Source: a filamentous cyanobacterium ESFC-1
Lineage (GTDB): Bacteria; Cyanobacteriota; Cyanobacteriia; Cyanobacteriales; Spirulinaceae
Length of the DNA stretch: 64,000 bases
NCBI GenBank assembly: GCA_000380225.1
Contig: KB904821.1
Coordinates: 3,331,631-3,395,630, forward strand
Direction: 5' to 3'
The notes under the pieces are model-generated. The model did no database searches. It was not told the origin of the DNA and saw only the letters and a program-made list of their open reading frames with translations. Below are positions 8,961 through 18,299 of the stretch, in pieces. Within the stretch, counting starts at the first letter, position 1. Every line of letters begins with the position of its first letter. A program made the position numbers and the translations under genes.

Positions 8961-9036
8961 TTGCAAACTGCGAGATCGGATGTAACGAGAGCTACAATAT
9001 ACTATTCTGTGACGAAGCAACGCGCGGGAGATAGCA

Positions 9037-10761
9037 ATGGCCAAGAAAAATCGTAAAGCCTCTACTCAATCCTCAAATCGAAAATCTAAAGTTGGGATTT
9101 CTTTATCCTCAAAAGCCGTTGATAACCTCAGTCATATTGCCAAACAAACGGGGTTATCGCGCTCGGCTTTAGTAGAGCGACTGATGGGTGGAGAAATTGC
9201 GATTTCCCCATCGGCTGCTGAAATTACCGTCACGTTTAACCCGTCAGAAAATGGCTCGGAGGCGATCGCACCCGATGGTATCTTAGTCGTGAGTCATGAG
9301 GAGACTGAGGCCACTGAATCCCCCACGATCAAGGCTACAGCATCGACCGCCAGCGATCGCCCAGAAGCCCTACAAGCGGAAATCGAGACCTTAAAGCAAC
9401 AGTTAGCCAAGCAAACCGCAGAAAATCAAACCCTACAACAAGAAATTGCCGACCAAAATCAAGGGACTGCTGATTCTAGCGCACAACTCGCAGACCAAAA
9501 ACAAGCCCTGCGCGAGCTTCAGCAGGATGTGGAAGTGAAAGCCCAAGAGTTGGGGAAAGTCAGCCAAAACCTAGAGAGTCAAACCGCCGAAAATCAGACC
9601 CTAAAACAAGAGCTTGAGTCTAAAAATAAAGGCATTGCGGACTTAAACCAACAATTTGAAGAACGCGAACAGGTATTACGCGAGCTTCAGCAGGATGTGG
9701 AAGTAAAAGCCCAAGAATTGGGGAAAATCAGCCAAAACCTAGAAAGTCAAACCGCCGAAAATCAGACCCTAAAACAAGAGATTGAGTCCAAAAATAAAGG
9801 CATTGCGGATTTAAACCAACAACTAGAAGGCAAAAATCAGGAAGTCAAATCCTTACAACAAGACCTTGAAAGCCAGAATCAAGCCACGGCTGATTTACAT
9901 CAAAACTTAGAGACTCAAACCACCGAAAATCAGACCCTAAAGCAAGAGATTGAGTCTAAAAATAAAGGCATTGCGGATTTAAACCAACAGCTAGGAGGCC
10001 AAAACCAAGAAATCCAATCCTTGCAAGAAACCCTAAACGGTAAAAATGATGAAGTTGGGGAGTTGACTCAACAGCTAGAAGGGAAAGAGCAAGAAATCCA
10101 ATCCCTGCAAGAAACTTTAGACGGTAAAAATAGCGAGATTGGGAATTTGACTCAACAGCTAGAAGGGAAAGAGCAAGAAATCCAATCCCTGCAAGAAACC
10201 CTAAACGGTAAAAATAGCGAGATTGGGAATTTGACTCAACAGCTAGAAGGGAAAGAGCAAGAAATCCAATCCCTGCAAGAAACCCTAGACGGTAAAAATA
10301 GCGAGATTGGGGAGTTGCAAACACAATTGCAGCAGCGCGATCGCGACTTAGCCCAAAATCAAGAAACTCAGCGATCGCTACAGCAAGAAATCGACAGCAT
10401 ACAAAGGGAACTCGAACAGCAAAAAACTGTAGTGCAAGAGAAACATAAAGCCGAACAAGCCCTACAGCAAACGATCGCCGAAAAAGAAAATCTGGCTCAA
10501 CAACAACAGCAGCAAATTAAAGACATTCAGGCTCAGTTAGAGGCGCAAAAAGGTCAAGCCCAAACGACAGCCCAAACGATTCAGAATTTGCAACAAGAAG
10601 CCAGCAGTCGCGCACAACAAATCAATCACCTCGAACAAGAGCGCGATCGCCTCAACGCCGAAATTGCTCAACTGCGACAAAAAAACAGTGGGTTGCAAAG
10701 TGCGGCGCAGATCGGGGAAAATTATCTCAACCGATGGCGTAAAAGCACTTTCTCCCGTTAA
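9037..10761 (+). CDS. RHH-type DNA-binding domain fused to a long repetitive coiled coil
   Basis: 574 aa. Residues about 18-55 (KVGISLSSKAVDNLSHIAKQ then LSRSALVERLMGGEI) look like a ribbon-helix-helix DNA-binding domain. From about residue 105 to 560 it is one long Gln/Glu-rich coiled coil with internal repeats: a ~66-residue unit (ELQQDVEVKAQELGK ... GIADLNQQ) and at least three near-identical 28-residue units (LTQQLEGKEQEIQSLQETL...) at about 10055-10312. No membrane segment. I do not know its function; a chromosome-binding or scaffold role is a guess. The next gene starts on the base after its stop. Confidence 0.8.
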   Translation: MAKKNRKASTQSSNRKSKVGISLSSKAVDNLSHIAKQTGLSRSALVERLMGGEIAISPSAAEITVTFNPSENGSEAIAPDGILVVSHEETEATESPTIKATASTASDRPEALQAEIETLKQQLAKQTAENQTLQQEIADQNQGTADSSAQLADQKQALRELQQDVEVKAQELGKVSQNLESQTAENQTLKQELESKNKGIADLNQQFEEREQVLRELQQDVEVKAQELGKISQNLESQTAENQTLKQEIESKNKGIADLNQQLEGKNQEVKSLQQDLESQNQATADLHQNLETQTTENQTLKQEIESKNKGIADLNQQLGGQNQEIQSLQETLNGKNDEVGELTQQLEGKEQEIQSLQETLDGKNSEIGNLTQQLEGKEQEIQSLQETLNGKNSEIGNLTQQLEGKEQEIQSLQETLDGKNSEIGELQTQLQQRDRDLAQNQETQRSLQQEIDSIQRELEQQKTVVQEKHKAEQALQQTIAEKENLAQQQQQQIKDIQAQLEAQKGQAQTTAQTIQNLQQEASSRAQQINHLEQERDRLNAEIAQLRQKNSGLQSAAQIGENYLNRWRKSTFSR

Positions 10762-11358
10762 ATGGTGACACAGCAAGAATTAGCCCCTTGGCGATCGCTC
10801 CTGGCTCGATCCTTACACCGCAACCGCAGCAAACCGCAATCGCGCTATTTTCAATTGGCTACGGTGCAAAGTAATGGCAAACCCGCAAATCGGACGGTGG
10901 TGTTTCGGGGTTTTGTCGAAACGAGTAATCATCTCAAAATCGTTACGGATCGCCGTAGCGAGAAGATCGAGCAAATCCAGCAACAGCCCTGGGGGGAAAT
11001 TTGCTGGTACTTTAGCAAAAGCCGGGAGCAGTTTCGTTTAGGGGGGGAATTGATTTTGATTGGCGATCGCGATCGCGATTCCGAATTTTATACCGAGCGC
11101 CAAAACACCTGGGAAAACCTATCAGATTCGGCTCGTTTGCAATTTGTCTGGCCGCATCCCAAGCAAGAGCGATCGCCCGATTCTGGGGCTTTTGAACCGC
11201 CTGCCCCTGAGAGTGACACCCCGGTTGAGAATTTTTGCTTATTGTTACTCAACCCTCATCAAGTGGATTATTTGACCTTACGGGGCGATCCGCAAAATCG
11301 TCATATCTATTGGCAAGAAGAAGATCGAACCTGGCGCGATCGCGAAGTGAATCCCTAA
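10762..11358 (+). CDS. Pyridoxamine 5'-phosphate oxidase-like FMN protein
   Basis: 198 aa. Resembles the Npun_F5749 family of FMN-dependent PPOX-type flavoproteins found in cyanobacteria. Visible features are the N-terminal WRSLLARSLHRNRSKPQSRYFQL, the FMN-contact strand ANRTVVFRGF, RSEKIEQIQ, WYFSKSREQFRLGG and WPHPKQERS. The ATG follows directly after the stop of the coiled-coil gene, so the two are probably translated from one mRNA. The enzymatic substrate is unknown. Confidence 0.8.
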   Translation: MVTQQELAPWRSLLARSLHRNRSKPQSRYFQLATVQSNGKPANRTVVFRGFVETSNHLKIVTDRRSEKIEQIQQQPWGEICWYFSKSREQFRLGGELILIGDRDRDSEFYTERQNTWENLSDSARLQFVWPHPKQERSPDSGAFEPPAPESDTPVENFCLLLLNPHQVDYLTLRGDPQNRHIYWQEEDRTWRDREVNP

Positions 11359-11525
11359 TTTTGGCTCATGTCGTTAGTAATTGTAAATTGTTCTCCGATT
11401 ACGGCCAACAAAAACAGTAAAATTAAACTACAAAGCTCCTTCAATTGATTTACCTTTTGTGTTGGACTCTTTGGCTTTGAGCATCAGTGTTGACCATCTC
11501 TGACTCTGCCCCTTCACAAGTTTTC

Positions 11526-13400
11526 ATGAATAAATCCATCTTAAAATCCTCTATCGCTGCTCTCGCTACGAGTTTGACCATCCTTGGCGCGATCGCGTTT
11601 GTCGATCGTGCTGAAAATCGTCGCTTCCAACAACAAGAGCGAGTCAATGTTGTCAATAAAATCAGTACCATTCGCGCCAATCTCGAAGCAGCTCTCAACC
11701 GTCGCTTATTTTTGACGCGGGGTTTCATTGCTTATGTTTCCTCTCTCAACTCAGACATTACCCAAGCGGAGTTTGAGCAATTAGCCGCTTCGGTTTTGGC
11801 CGGAGAAACAGGGGTTCATAGTGTTTATCTCTATGAAGATACGATTTGCAGTCATGTGTATCCCTTAGCCGGAAACGAAGATTGCATCGGATTTACGCCC
11901 CTGTCGATTCCTGAAGAACGGGAAGCTGTTGAACGGTCGATCGACAACAAACAAACGGTGGTCGCCGGGCCAGTCGATTTGGTGCAAGGGGGAATCGCAT
12001 TTATTGGTCGCAGTCCCATTTATTTAACGCCCCCGGATGGTGTCCCAGAAAGTGGCGATTATTGGGGATTAACCAGTGTGGTCATCGAACAAAACGCTTT
12101 GTTTGAAGATGCGGGTTTGGTGAATGCTGAGGATTCTCCCCTTCAATATGCTTTGCGGGGTAAAGATGGTTTAGGGGCCCAGGGAGAGATATTTTGGGGA
12201 GATGAAGTTATTTTTGAGGGGAATCCGGTTACATCCTCGATTACGTTACCGAATGGGTCTTGGCAACTGGCCGCAGTCCCGACAACGGGATGGGCGGCGC
12301 GATCGCCCTTGTCGCAATGGCTGTGGGTAGGTGGGGCGCTGAGTGCCATTTTAGGGGGGAGTTTGGTGTTCGTTTTGGTGAGTGCGCCTTCTCGCTTGCG
12401 AGTAGCGGTAGACAAGGCAACTCGCGATTTACAAAAAGCGAAAGCAGCTTTGGCGGATGCGAATGTAACGTTAGAAGATCGAGTTAAGCGACGGACAGCA
12501 CAATTAGCCAGTGCAAATGAAGAAATTTCTTTGCTCAATGACAAGCTGAAAGAAGAAAATCTGCACATGCACTCGAAACTGTTGGTGTTAAAAGAAATGC
12601 AGCAGATGATCTTACCCAAGCCAGAGGAATTGCAAGCGATCGCGGGGTTGGAAATTGCCGGATTTATGCAACCTGCCGAAGATGTGGGGGGCGATTATTA
12701 TGATGTGCTGTATACCGATGGCGTGGTCACATTAGGCATTGGGGATGTGACGGGTCACGGTTTAGAAAGTGGCATTTTGATGGTGATGGCGCAAACGGCG
12801 GTGCGAACCCTAGAGGAAATGCGCGAACGAGATGCGGTGAAGTTTCTTGATGTTCTCAATCGCACTTTGTTTAAAAATGTCCAACGGATGAACACGGACA
12901 AAAATTTAACTTTATCAATTCTGAATTATGTCGATGGTCACTTGAGCATTAGCGGCCAACACGAAGAAGTGTTGATTATCCGAGTTAATGGCAGCATTGA
13001 ACGGGTGGATACGATAGATTTGGGTTTTCCTATTGCTCTCGATCGTGAAATTGCCGATTTTATCGATTGCACCACGGTAGAGTTAGAGCCTGGGGATGGG
13101 GTGGTGTTGTACACCGATGGGATTACTGAAGCGGAAAATCGCGATCGCGAACAATACGGCCTCGACAATCTATGTCGCGTTATTAGTCAAAATTGGCACA
13201 AACCCATCGAAGGGATTAAACAAGAAGTCATCGATGATTTGTTGTACTTTATTGGCCAACAAGAAATTTTCGACGACATTACCTTCGTGATTTTCAAACG
13301 CTCTCCCACTCCTCAAACCCTAGACCAACCGGGCTTGTTGTCTGCTGCTACCCCTCAAGAAAAAGCGATCGGCACAGGGCAAGCGGCAGTCGGCGCGTAG
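11526..13400 (+). CDS. CHASE-domain membrane PP2C (SpoIIE-type) phosphatase
   Basis: About 624 aa from the ATG at 11526 (MNKSILKSSIAAL); an in-frame start at 11487 would add 13 residues. Order: N-terminal TM (about 8-27), extracytoplasmic CHASE domain (RRLFLTRGFIAYVSS, VFLYED-like core), second TM (WLWVGGALSAILGGSLVFVL), coiled coil, then a SpoIIE-type PP2C phosphatase domain. Metal-binding motifs are intact: EDVGGDYYDVL, IGDVTGHGLESG and LYTDGITEAEN. It probably senses an external ligand and dephosphorylates a Ser/Thr-phosphorylated regulator, such as an anti-anti-sigma protein. Targets are not nearby. Confidence 0.85.
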   Translation: MNKSILKSSIAALATSLTILGAIAFVDRAENRRFQQQERVNVVNKISTIRANLEAALNRRLFLTRGFIAYVSSLNSDITQAEFEQLAASVLAGETGVHSVYLYEDTICSHVYPLAGNEDCIGFTPLSIPEEREAVERSIDNKQTVVAGPVDLVQGGIAFIGRSPIYLTPPDGVPESGDYWGLTSVVIEQNALFEDAGLVNAEDSPLQYALRGKDGLGAQGEIFWGDEVIFEGNPVTSSITLPNGSWQLAAVPTTGWAARSPLSQWLWVGGALSAILGGSLVFVLVSAPSRLRVAVDKATRDLQKAKAALADANVTLEDRVKRRTAQLASANEEISLLNDKLKEENLHMHSKLLVLKEMQQMILPKPEELQAIAGLEIAGFMQPAEDVGGDYYDVLYTDGVVTLGIGDVTGHGLESGILMVMAQTAVRTLEEMRERDAVKFLDVLNRTLFKNVQRMNTDKNLTLSILNYVDGHLSISGQHEEVLIIRVNGSIERVDTIDLGFPIALDREIADFIDCTTVELEPGDGVVLYTDGITEAENRDREQYGLDNLCRVISQNWHKPIEGIKQEVIDDLLYFIGQQEIFDDITFVIFKRSPTPQTLDQPGLLSAATPQEKAIGTGQAAVGA

Positions 13401-13643
13401 GGGCGCTCTTTGCCCCATCCAATCCCCATTGCTCAAAGGCAAGATGTCAAGTAGAGTCCTAAACCTGTGTAGGGGTGAGGTCTCGCGCGCGCAATCTCAA
13501 CTTGAAATTACGATTTGATACCGTTACCGCACCCAAAATCGACAAGGATCAACGTAAACTGGGACGGGGAAACCCCGCCCCTACGAGAAATGGGACAATC
13601 AAACCCAAACCTTAACTGGTCACAATTGACCAAGGACAAATGG
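13401..13643. repeat. Degenerate dispersed repeat with GGGGAAACCCCGCCCC palindrome
   Basis: No gene. Bases about 13441-13610 align, with many mismatches, to 38958-39120: both have GATGTCAAG, a GTAGGGG/ACAGGTCTC stretch, CAATCTCAACTT, a CGTAAACT(T)GG segment, then GACGGGGAAACCC.GCCCCTAC and TGGGACAAT/TTGACAAT. It ends just before cysE. Confidence 0.6.
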
Positions 13644-14459
13644 CTAAATTCCAGCCCCGTTGAAAAACTCTTGAATCGCTTTATCTTCCAGGTGACAGCA
13701 ATCGCCATCATCATCCTTGCCATCTTGTACTGCCAGAGGTAAAGCCGATGTGGCCAGAGAATAGGTTTCGCTTTGTTGTTGTTGGAGGGTTTGGAGTTGC
13801 TGCTCTAGGCTTTCGATGCGGTCTACAAGGGTGCGGATGACCGTGGCTTCTGAGTCGGGCAGTTTGCCGTGAGCAAGGGGATCGACTCGTACCCCAGAAC
13901 GATACACAATGCGCCCAGGAATGCCGACAACGGTACAATCTGACGGTACATCCCGTAACACTACCGATCCGGCTCCGATGCGGACTTCGTTGCCGATTTG
14001 GAGATTGCCTAAAACTTTGGCCCCTGCCCCGACAACGACGTTTTCCCCTAGGGTGGGGTGACGTTTCCCGCTTTCTTTACCAGTACCGCCGAGGGTTACG
14101 CCTTGGTAAATGAGGCAGGAGTCGCCGATAATAGCCGTCTCACCCACAACTACCCCCATGCCGTGGTCGATAAAGACTCCTTTACCAATTTGTGCGCCGG
14201 GGTGAATCTCGATGCCTGTGAAGAAGCGGGCAAGATGGGAAATGAGGCGGGGAAGTAGGGGAATCCCGACATTGTACAGCCAGTGGGCGAAGCGGTGAAA
14301 GAGTAGGGCTTGCAGTCCGGGATAGCAAAAGATGACCTCTAGCCAGTTGCGGGCGGCGGGGTCACGGTCAAAGATAATGCGAAAGTCGGCGGCGATCGTA
14401 GATAACACGAGCGATTTTAGTCTTCTGTTGTACAGTCCACTGGTTATTTTATCGTTCAT
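13644..14459 (-). CDS. cysE: Serine O-acetyltransferase
   Basis: 271 aa from the ATG at 14459 ([13 protein letters not shown]). A GTG at 14408 ([13 protein letters not shown]) matches the usual family N-terminus and is an alternative start; a longer frame to 14546 would overlap the upstream gene. It makes O-acetylserine from serine and acetyl-CoA, the first step of cysteine synthesis. The left-handed beta-helix hexapeptides are clear ([63 protein letters not shown]). The C-terminal ~50 residues are a Gln-rich coil and acidic tail found in cyanobacterial forms. Confidence 0.92.
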   Translation of the reverse strand: MNDKITSGLYNRRLKSLVLSTIAADFRIIFDRDPAARNWLEVIFCYPGLQALLFHRFAHWLYNVGIPLLPRLISHLARFFTGIEIHPGAQIGKGVFIDHGMGVVVGETAIIGDSCLIYQGVTLGGTGKESGKRHPTLGENVVVGAGAKVLGNLQIGNEVRIGAGSVVLRDVPSDCTVVGIPGRIVYRSGVRVDPLAHGKLPDSEATVIRTLVDRIESLEQQLQTLQQQQSETYSLATSALPLAVQDGKDDDGDCCHLEDKAIQEFFNGAGI

Positions 14460-14487
14460 TGGGCTGTTGATGCCTCGTTCGGTAGTT

Positions 14488-14967
14488 TTAGTTTTCGCGA
14501 GCGATGAAATCGTAGTTCCAGCGTTGATTTGGGTCAAAAGAGCCAATCCAAATTTGATAAGTCCCGGCGGGGAAGTTATCGTAATTCAGGCGAGCGTCGG
14601 GGCTGTTGTTGAAGTCGTCACCACAGTAGATGATATTGCGATCGCGGTCTTGGATGACGATTGTGGTGTCATTGCCGCCGCTATCGACTTCTAGGGTGAG
14701 TTGTGGTAGGTCTTCGGCGATGGTCAATATATAATCGGGGGTAATATCACCGTAGCCGACACAAAGATTGCCTTCGCGATCGCGGTTGAATTGTTCGGTA
14801 AACGAATGAGTCCCTCCGGTAAAGCCATTTTTGGCGGTGCGATTAAAGCCAGGACTTAGGTTGATTTCCCCAAATAGGGAATCATCGGCTACCGCAGGAA
14901 GGGCAATGATGGACGCGATCGCCATTCCGAGAAGATAATGGTATTGTTTCACGATTTTTTCCTCCAA
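14488..14967 (-). CDS. Secreted protein resembling a bacterial pre-peptidase C-terminal (PPC) domain
   Basis: 159 aa. An N-terminal signal peptide is visible ([21 protein letters not shown]). The rest is a beta-sandwich-like sequence ([54 protein letters not shown]) like PPC domains of extracellular enzymes, but with no catalytic domain. Two cysteines could form a disulfide (CVGYGD and IYCGDD). Function unknown. Same strand as cysE, 28 bp upstream of its ATG. Confidence 0.7.
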   Translation of the reverse strand: MEEKIVKQYHYLLGMAIASIIALPAVADDSLFGEINLSPGFNRTAKNGFTGGTHSFTEQFNRDREGNLCVGYGDITPDYILTIAEDLPQLTLEVDSGGNDTTIVIQDRDRNIIYCGDDFNNSPDARLNYDNFPAGTYQIWIGSFDPNQRWNYDFIAREN

Positions 14968-15104
14968 TCTCCTGTTTCACTTCAGCGCGATCGGGCTGAA
15001 TTACGCTCGACTAGAGTAACATTTATTAGGGGTTGGGGTTTCTTCTATGACTACCCTGGCGACGAGTCTTTGCGGTTGAGTTTTTACCTTTATCTTCAAA
15101 AAGT

Positions 15105-15303
15105 CTATCCAAGTTTTATTTTTTTGTTTGTAATGTTATTAGTTGCGTTATTTGTATTATTAATGATTGCTAATTGGTTTTTCTCAGAAATTCTCATTGT
15201 TTACCCACTTCAAATTATTCATGCTTTGAGTTTATATAGTCCCTGGCTTGTTTTGATTCTTTTGGGTTCGTTTGTGGCTTGGTGTATGGGGGATGATGGA
15301 TAA
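15105..15303 (+). CDS. Possible small membrane protein
   Basis: Low-confidence frame. The distal part of an open frame (running from 14938) encodes two strongly hydrophobic segments (SFIFLFVMLLVALFVLLMIA and YSPWLVLILLGSFVAWC) and ends in GDDG. The upstream part overlaps the divergent secreted-protein gene and looks non-coding. No clear start or ribosome site was found, so the start given is approximate. Confidence 0.25.
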
Positions 15304-15450
15304 TTTACAATGTATAATTTACAATTGATTTTTTTCGCTTCCAGGGAAAACCGGGGATTCCATCAATTTATAACAAAATTTTAATAAAGACCGTAGAATA
15401 TAGCAACTGCCAAAGCGGTTAAGACACCATATCCAACCTCAGAAAATCAG

Positions 15451-15486
15451 CCCCTCTCCCGTGGGAGAGGGGTTGGGGTGAGGGCA
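15451..15486. repeat. CCCCTCTCCC-GGGAGAGGGG palindrome with GGGGTGAGGGCAA
   Basis: CCCCTCTCCC-GT-GGGAGAGGGG forms a near-perfect hairpin followed by TTGGGGTGAGGGCAAA. Dispersed family, also at 1470, 23611 and 62478. The rest of 15304-15587 holds fragments of the AACCGGGG repeat family (near 15341 and 15550) and no gene. Confidence 0.75.
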
Positions 15487-15587
15487 AACCATAAAACGTC
15501 TTAACAGCTTTGCTTACTGCTACACAATCGAGACCCCGAATTTTTAAGAAAACCGGGGCATTTTAATCAATCTTGTAATTTCAGAAA

Positions 15588-15875
15588 TTAACTATCTTGC
15601 ACTTTGACTCCCCGCCAAAATGCCACATAGCCTTCAATGTTTTTGGCTTTTTCTTTAGCTTCGGGATAATACCAAGCTGCATCTTTGTTTTCTTGACCAT
15701 CCACTACAACATTGTAATAACTAGCTACACCTTTCCAGGGACAAGTTGTTTTCTTGTTGCTGTCTTGTAAATATTCCGATTTGACGGCATCGGCAGGAAA
15801 ATAATAATTACCTTCCACTCTTTCGCAATTATCGCTTTCGGCAATAACGGTGTCGTTCCAAATGGCTTTCGGCAT
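15588..15875 (-). CDS. DUF427-family protein
   Basis: 95 aa, the usual size of a single DUF427 domain. Typical features are the start MPKAIWNDTVIAESD, NYYFPADAV, TTCPWKGVASYY and DAAWYYPEAKEKAKNIEGYV. Many bacteria have it as a small cytosolic stand-alone protein. Its biochemical role is not established. It is divergent from recQ. Confidence 0.85.
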   Translation of the reverse strand: MPKAIWNDTVIAESDNCERVEGNYYFPADAVKSEYLQDSNKKTTCPWKGVASYYNVVVDGQENKDAAWYYPEAKEKAKNIEGYVAFWRGVKVQDS

Positions 15876-16008
15876 AACTTTGTTAAACCTTGACTGTAAT
15901 AACTTTACTTATTATGAAGGAATTTCTCAAAAATGGATCGCCAGAGAACGATCTAAACAAAAACAACTGATACAATAGTTCCGTTGTGCGCTGTTTGAGC
16001 TAGGATTT

Positions 16009-18159
16009 ATGTACCAATCCCCGACTCCCCTTCATACGTTGGAAGATTATCTTAAGTATTTCTTCGGTTATGATAGCTTTCGACCGGGACAGCGCCAAAT
16101 TATTGAAGCAGCATTAGAAAACCGCGATTTATTAGCCATTATGCCCACAGGGGGCGGAAAGTCTCTGTGTTTTCAGTTACCCGCTTTGCTCAAACCGGGA
16201 ATTACGGTGGTGGTTTCCCCGTTAATTGCCTTAATGCAGGATCAAGTGGATGCGTTGGTAGACAATGGCATTGGCGCAACTTTCCTCAATAGTAGCTTGG
16301 ATTGGGATGAGGTGCGATCGCGCACACAAGCGATTTTTAAGGGGAAAATTAAGTTACTTTATGTAGCACCTGAGCGTTTATTATCAGAGCGTTTTTTGGG
16401 CTTTCTCGATGAGTTGGCCAACTCCATTGGGATTAATTGTTTTGCGATTGATGAAGCCCACTGTGTCTCGGATTGGGGACACGATTTTCGCCCAGAATAT
16501 CGTCAATTACAACTACTCCGCTACCGCTATCCAAGTGTGTCTTTTATGGCACTCACCGCAACAGCAACAAATCGCGTCCAAGGCGATATTATCCAACAAT
16601 TACGACTGCGAGAACCGACGATTCATGTGGCGAGTTTTAATCGCCCGAATTTGTATTATGAAGTTATTCCTAAAGAACGCCGCAGTTACAATCAGTTGTT
16701 AAAAAAAGTGCGGTCTTTTTCCGGTTCTGGAATTATTTATTGTCTTAGTCGTCGTCGCGTTGATGATATTGCTTTTCGTTTGTCTCAAGATAATATTGCG
16801 GCTTTACCTTATCATGCGGGAATTGAGGATAAAACGCGATCGCAAAATCAAACTCGTTTTATTCGCGATGATGTCCAGATTATTGTGGCTACTGTGGCGT
16901 TTGGAATGGGGATTAATAAGCCGGATGTACGCTTTGTGATTCACTATGATTTACCCCAGAATTTAGAACGGTATTATCAAGAATCAGGACGGGCTGGACG
17001 AGATGGAGAACCGGCTTATTGTACGTTATTTTATGGGGGAAGTGACCTCGGTACAATTAATTATTTAATCGACCAAAAACAAGACCAAAACGAGCAACGA
17101 ATTGCCCGACAACAGTTAACTCAAATGCTGGATTATGTGGAGGGAACGGAATGTCGGCGCACGATTCAACTTAGTTATTTTGGCGAGAAGTTTGCGGGAA
17201 ATTGTGATAATTGTGATAACTGTCGCAATCCTAAACCGATTGAAGATTGGACGATAGAAGCCCAGAAGTTTTTATCTTGTGTTGCCCGGTGTCGCGAACG
17301 GTTTGGCATGACTCATATTATTAATGTTTTGCGGGGGTCAAGTAATAAGAAGATTGCTCAAAATGGTCACCATTTATTGTCTACTTATAATATTGGTAAA
17401 GACCGCAGTGTTGCTGAATGGAAATTGTTGGCGCGATCGCTGTTGCATCAAGGGTTAATGGCAGAAACCAATGATGGCTATCGGGTGCTGAAACTGAATA
17501 AAAGAAGTTGGGAAATTTTGCGATCGCAACGTTCGGTACAAATCGCTGTCCCACAGCAAGATAAAGCGGCTGATTTAGCCCTGAGTTCTCGCAGTTTAGA
17601 AGTGGAACTGTTAACAGAACGTTTACGCCGTTTACGCAAACAAATTGCTGATGTTCAAGCCGTTGCACCTTATGTTATTTTTGCGGACTCAACTCTCAAA
17701 GTGATGGCGCATAACAAGCCCCAAAGTTTAGAGGAATTCCAGCAAATTTCCGGGGTAACAGAATATAAATTACAGCAATACGGCGAGCGTTTTGTCTCAG
17801 AAATTCGGGCATTTTGTTGGCAACAAACGACTCCGGTTATGACTCCGAGTTCGACACAACTTATTACTTTACAACTGTATCAGCAGGGTTTGGATGTGGA
17901 CGCGATCGCGACAGAACGAGGACTAAAATCGCGCACTATTATTAACCATCTCAGCGAGTTATTAGAAATGAATCAACCCATCGATCTCGACTGTTTGGTA
18001 AAACCGGAACACCAACAACCGATTATTCAGGCATTAGAGAAAATTGGCGATCGCTCTTTAACCAATTTAAAAGAGCATTTAGCACATAAATATAGTTACG
18101 GCGAAATTCAATTAGTCCGGGGATATTGGCGCAGAAAACGGCGAGAATCCGTATCATAG
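16009..18159 (+). CDS. recQ: ATP-dependent DNA helicase RecQ
   Basis: 716 aa. 3'-5' helicase in recombination and replication-fork repair. Motif I MPTGGGKS is at residues 45-52; the Walker B box IDEAHCVSDWGHDFR, motif V/VI (ATVAFGMGINKPDV, QESGRAGRDGEP) and the RecQ zinc cysteines (TECRR ... GNCDNCDNC) follow. An HRDC-like segment is near 560-630 (FADSTLKVMAHNKPQSLEEF). A C-terminal helix-turn-helix of the HTH_40 type (QQGLDVDAIATERGLKSRTI) ends the protein, as in many bacterial RecQs. Confidence 0.95.
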   Translation: MYQSPTPLHTLEDYLKYFFGYDSFRPGQRQIIEAALENRDLLAIMPTGGGKSLCFQLPALLKPGITVVVSPLIALMQDQVDALVDNGIGATFLNSSLDWDEVRSRTQAIFKGKIKLLYVAPERLLSERFLGFLDELANSIGINCFAIDEAHCVSDWGHDFRPEYRQLQLLRYRYPSVSFMALTATATNRVQGDIIQQLRLREPTIHVASFNRPNLYYEVIPKERRSYNQLLKKVRSFSGSGIIYCLSRRRVDDIAFRLSQDNIAALPYHAGIEDKTRSQNQTRFIRDDVQIIVATVAFGMGINKPDVRFVIHYDLPQNLERYYQESGRAGRDGEPAYCTLFYGGSDLGTINYLIDQKQDQNEQRIARQQLTQMLDYVEGTECRRTIQLSYFGEKFAGNCDNCDNCRNPKPIEDWTIEAQKFLSCVARCRERFGMTHIINVLRGSSNKKIAQNGHHLLSTYNIGKDRSVAEWKLLARSLLHQGLMAETNDGYRVLKLNKRSWEILRSQRSVQIAVPQQDKAADLALSSRSLEVELLTERLRRLRKQIADVQAVAPYVIFADSTLKVMAHNKPQSLEEFQQISGVTEYKLQQYGERFVSEIRAFCWQQTTPVMTPSSTQLITLQLYQQGLDVDAIATERGLKSRTIINHLSELLEMNQPIDLDCLVKPEHQQPIIQALEKIGDRSLTNLKEHLAHKYSYGEIQLVRGYWRRKRRESVS

Positions 18160-18299
18160 CTCACGGCAATTTTCCCAAAAAATCTTAAAATATTCTAAGA
18201 TACCAGGGGTGCGATACAGTCCAGTTTCTAAATAAGAAGCTGGGATTTTACAGAATTTACGGTTCGGTCATTTTAGCTTCAGTATATTTACAGAGCTAA

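Noticed and set aside
9956-10324. Antisense frame with repeated YFYRLGFLAGIGFLAL segments that looks like a membrane protein
   Set aside because: It is the mirror of the 84-bp coiled-coil repeats of the gene on the other strand.
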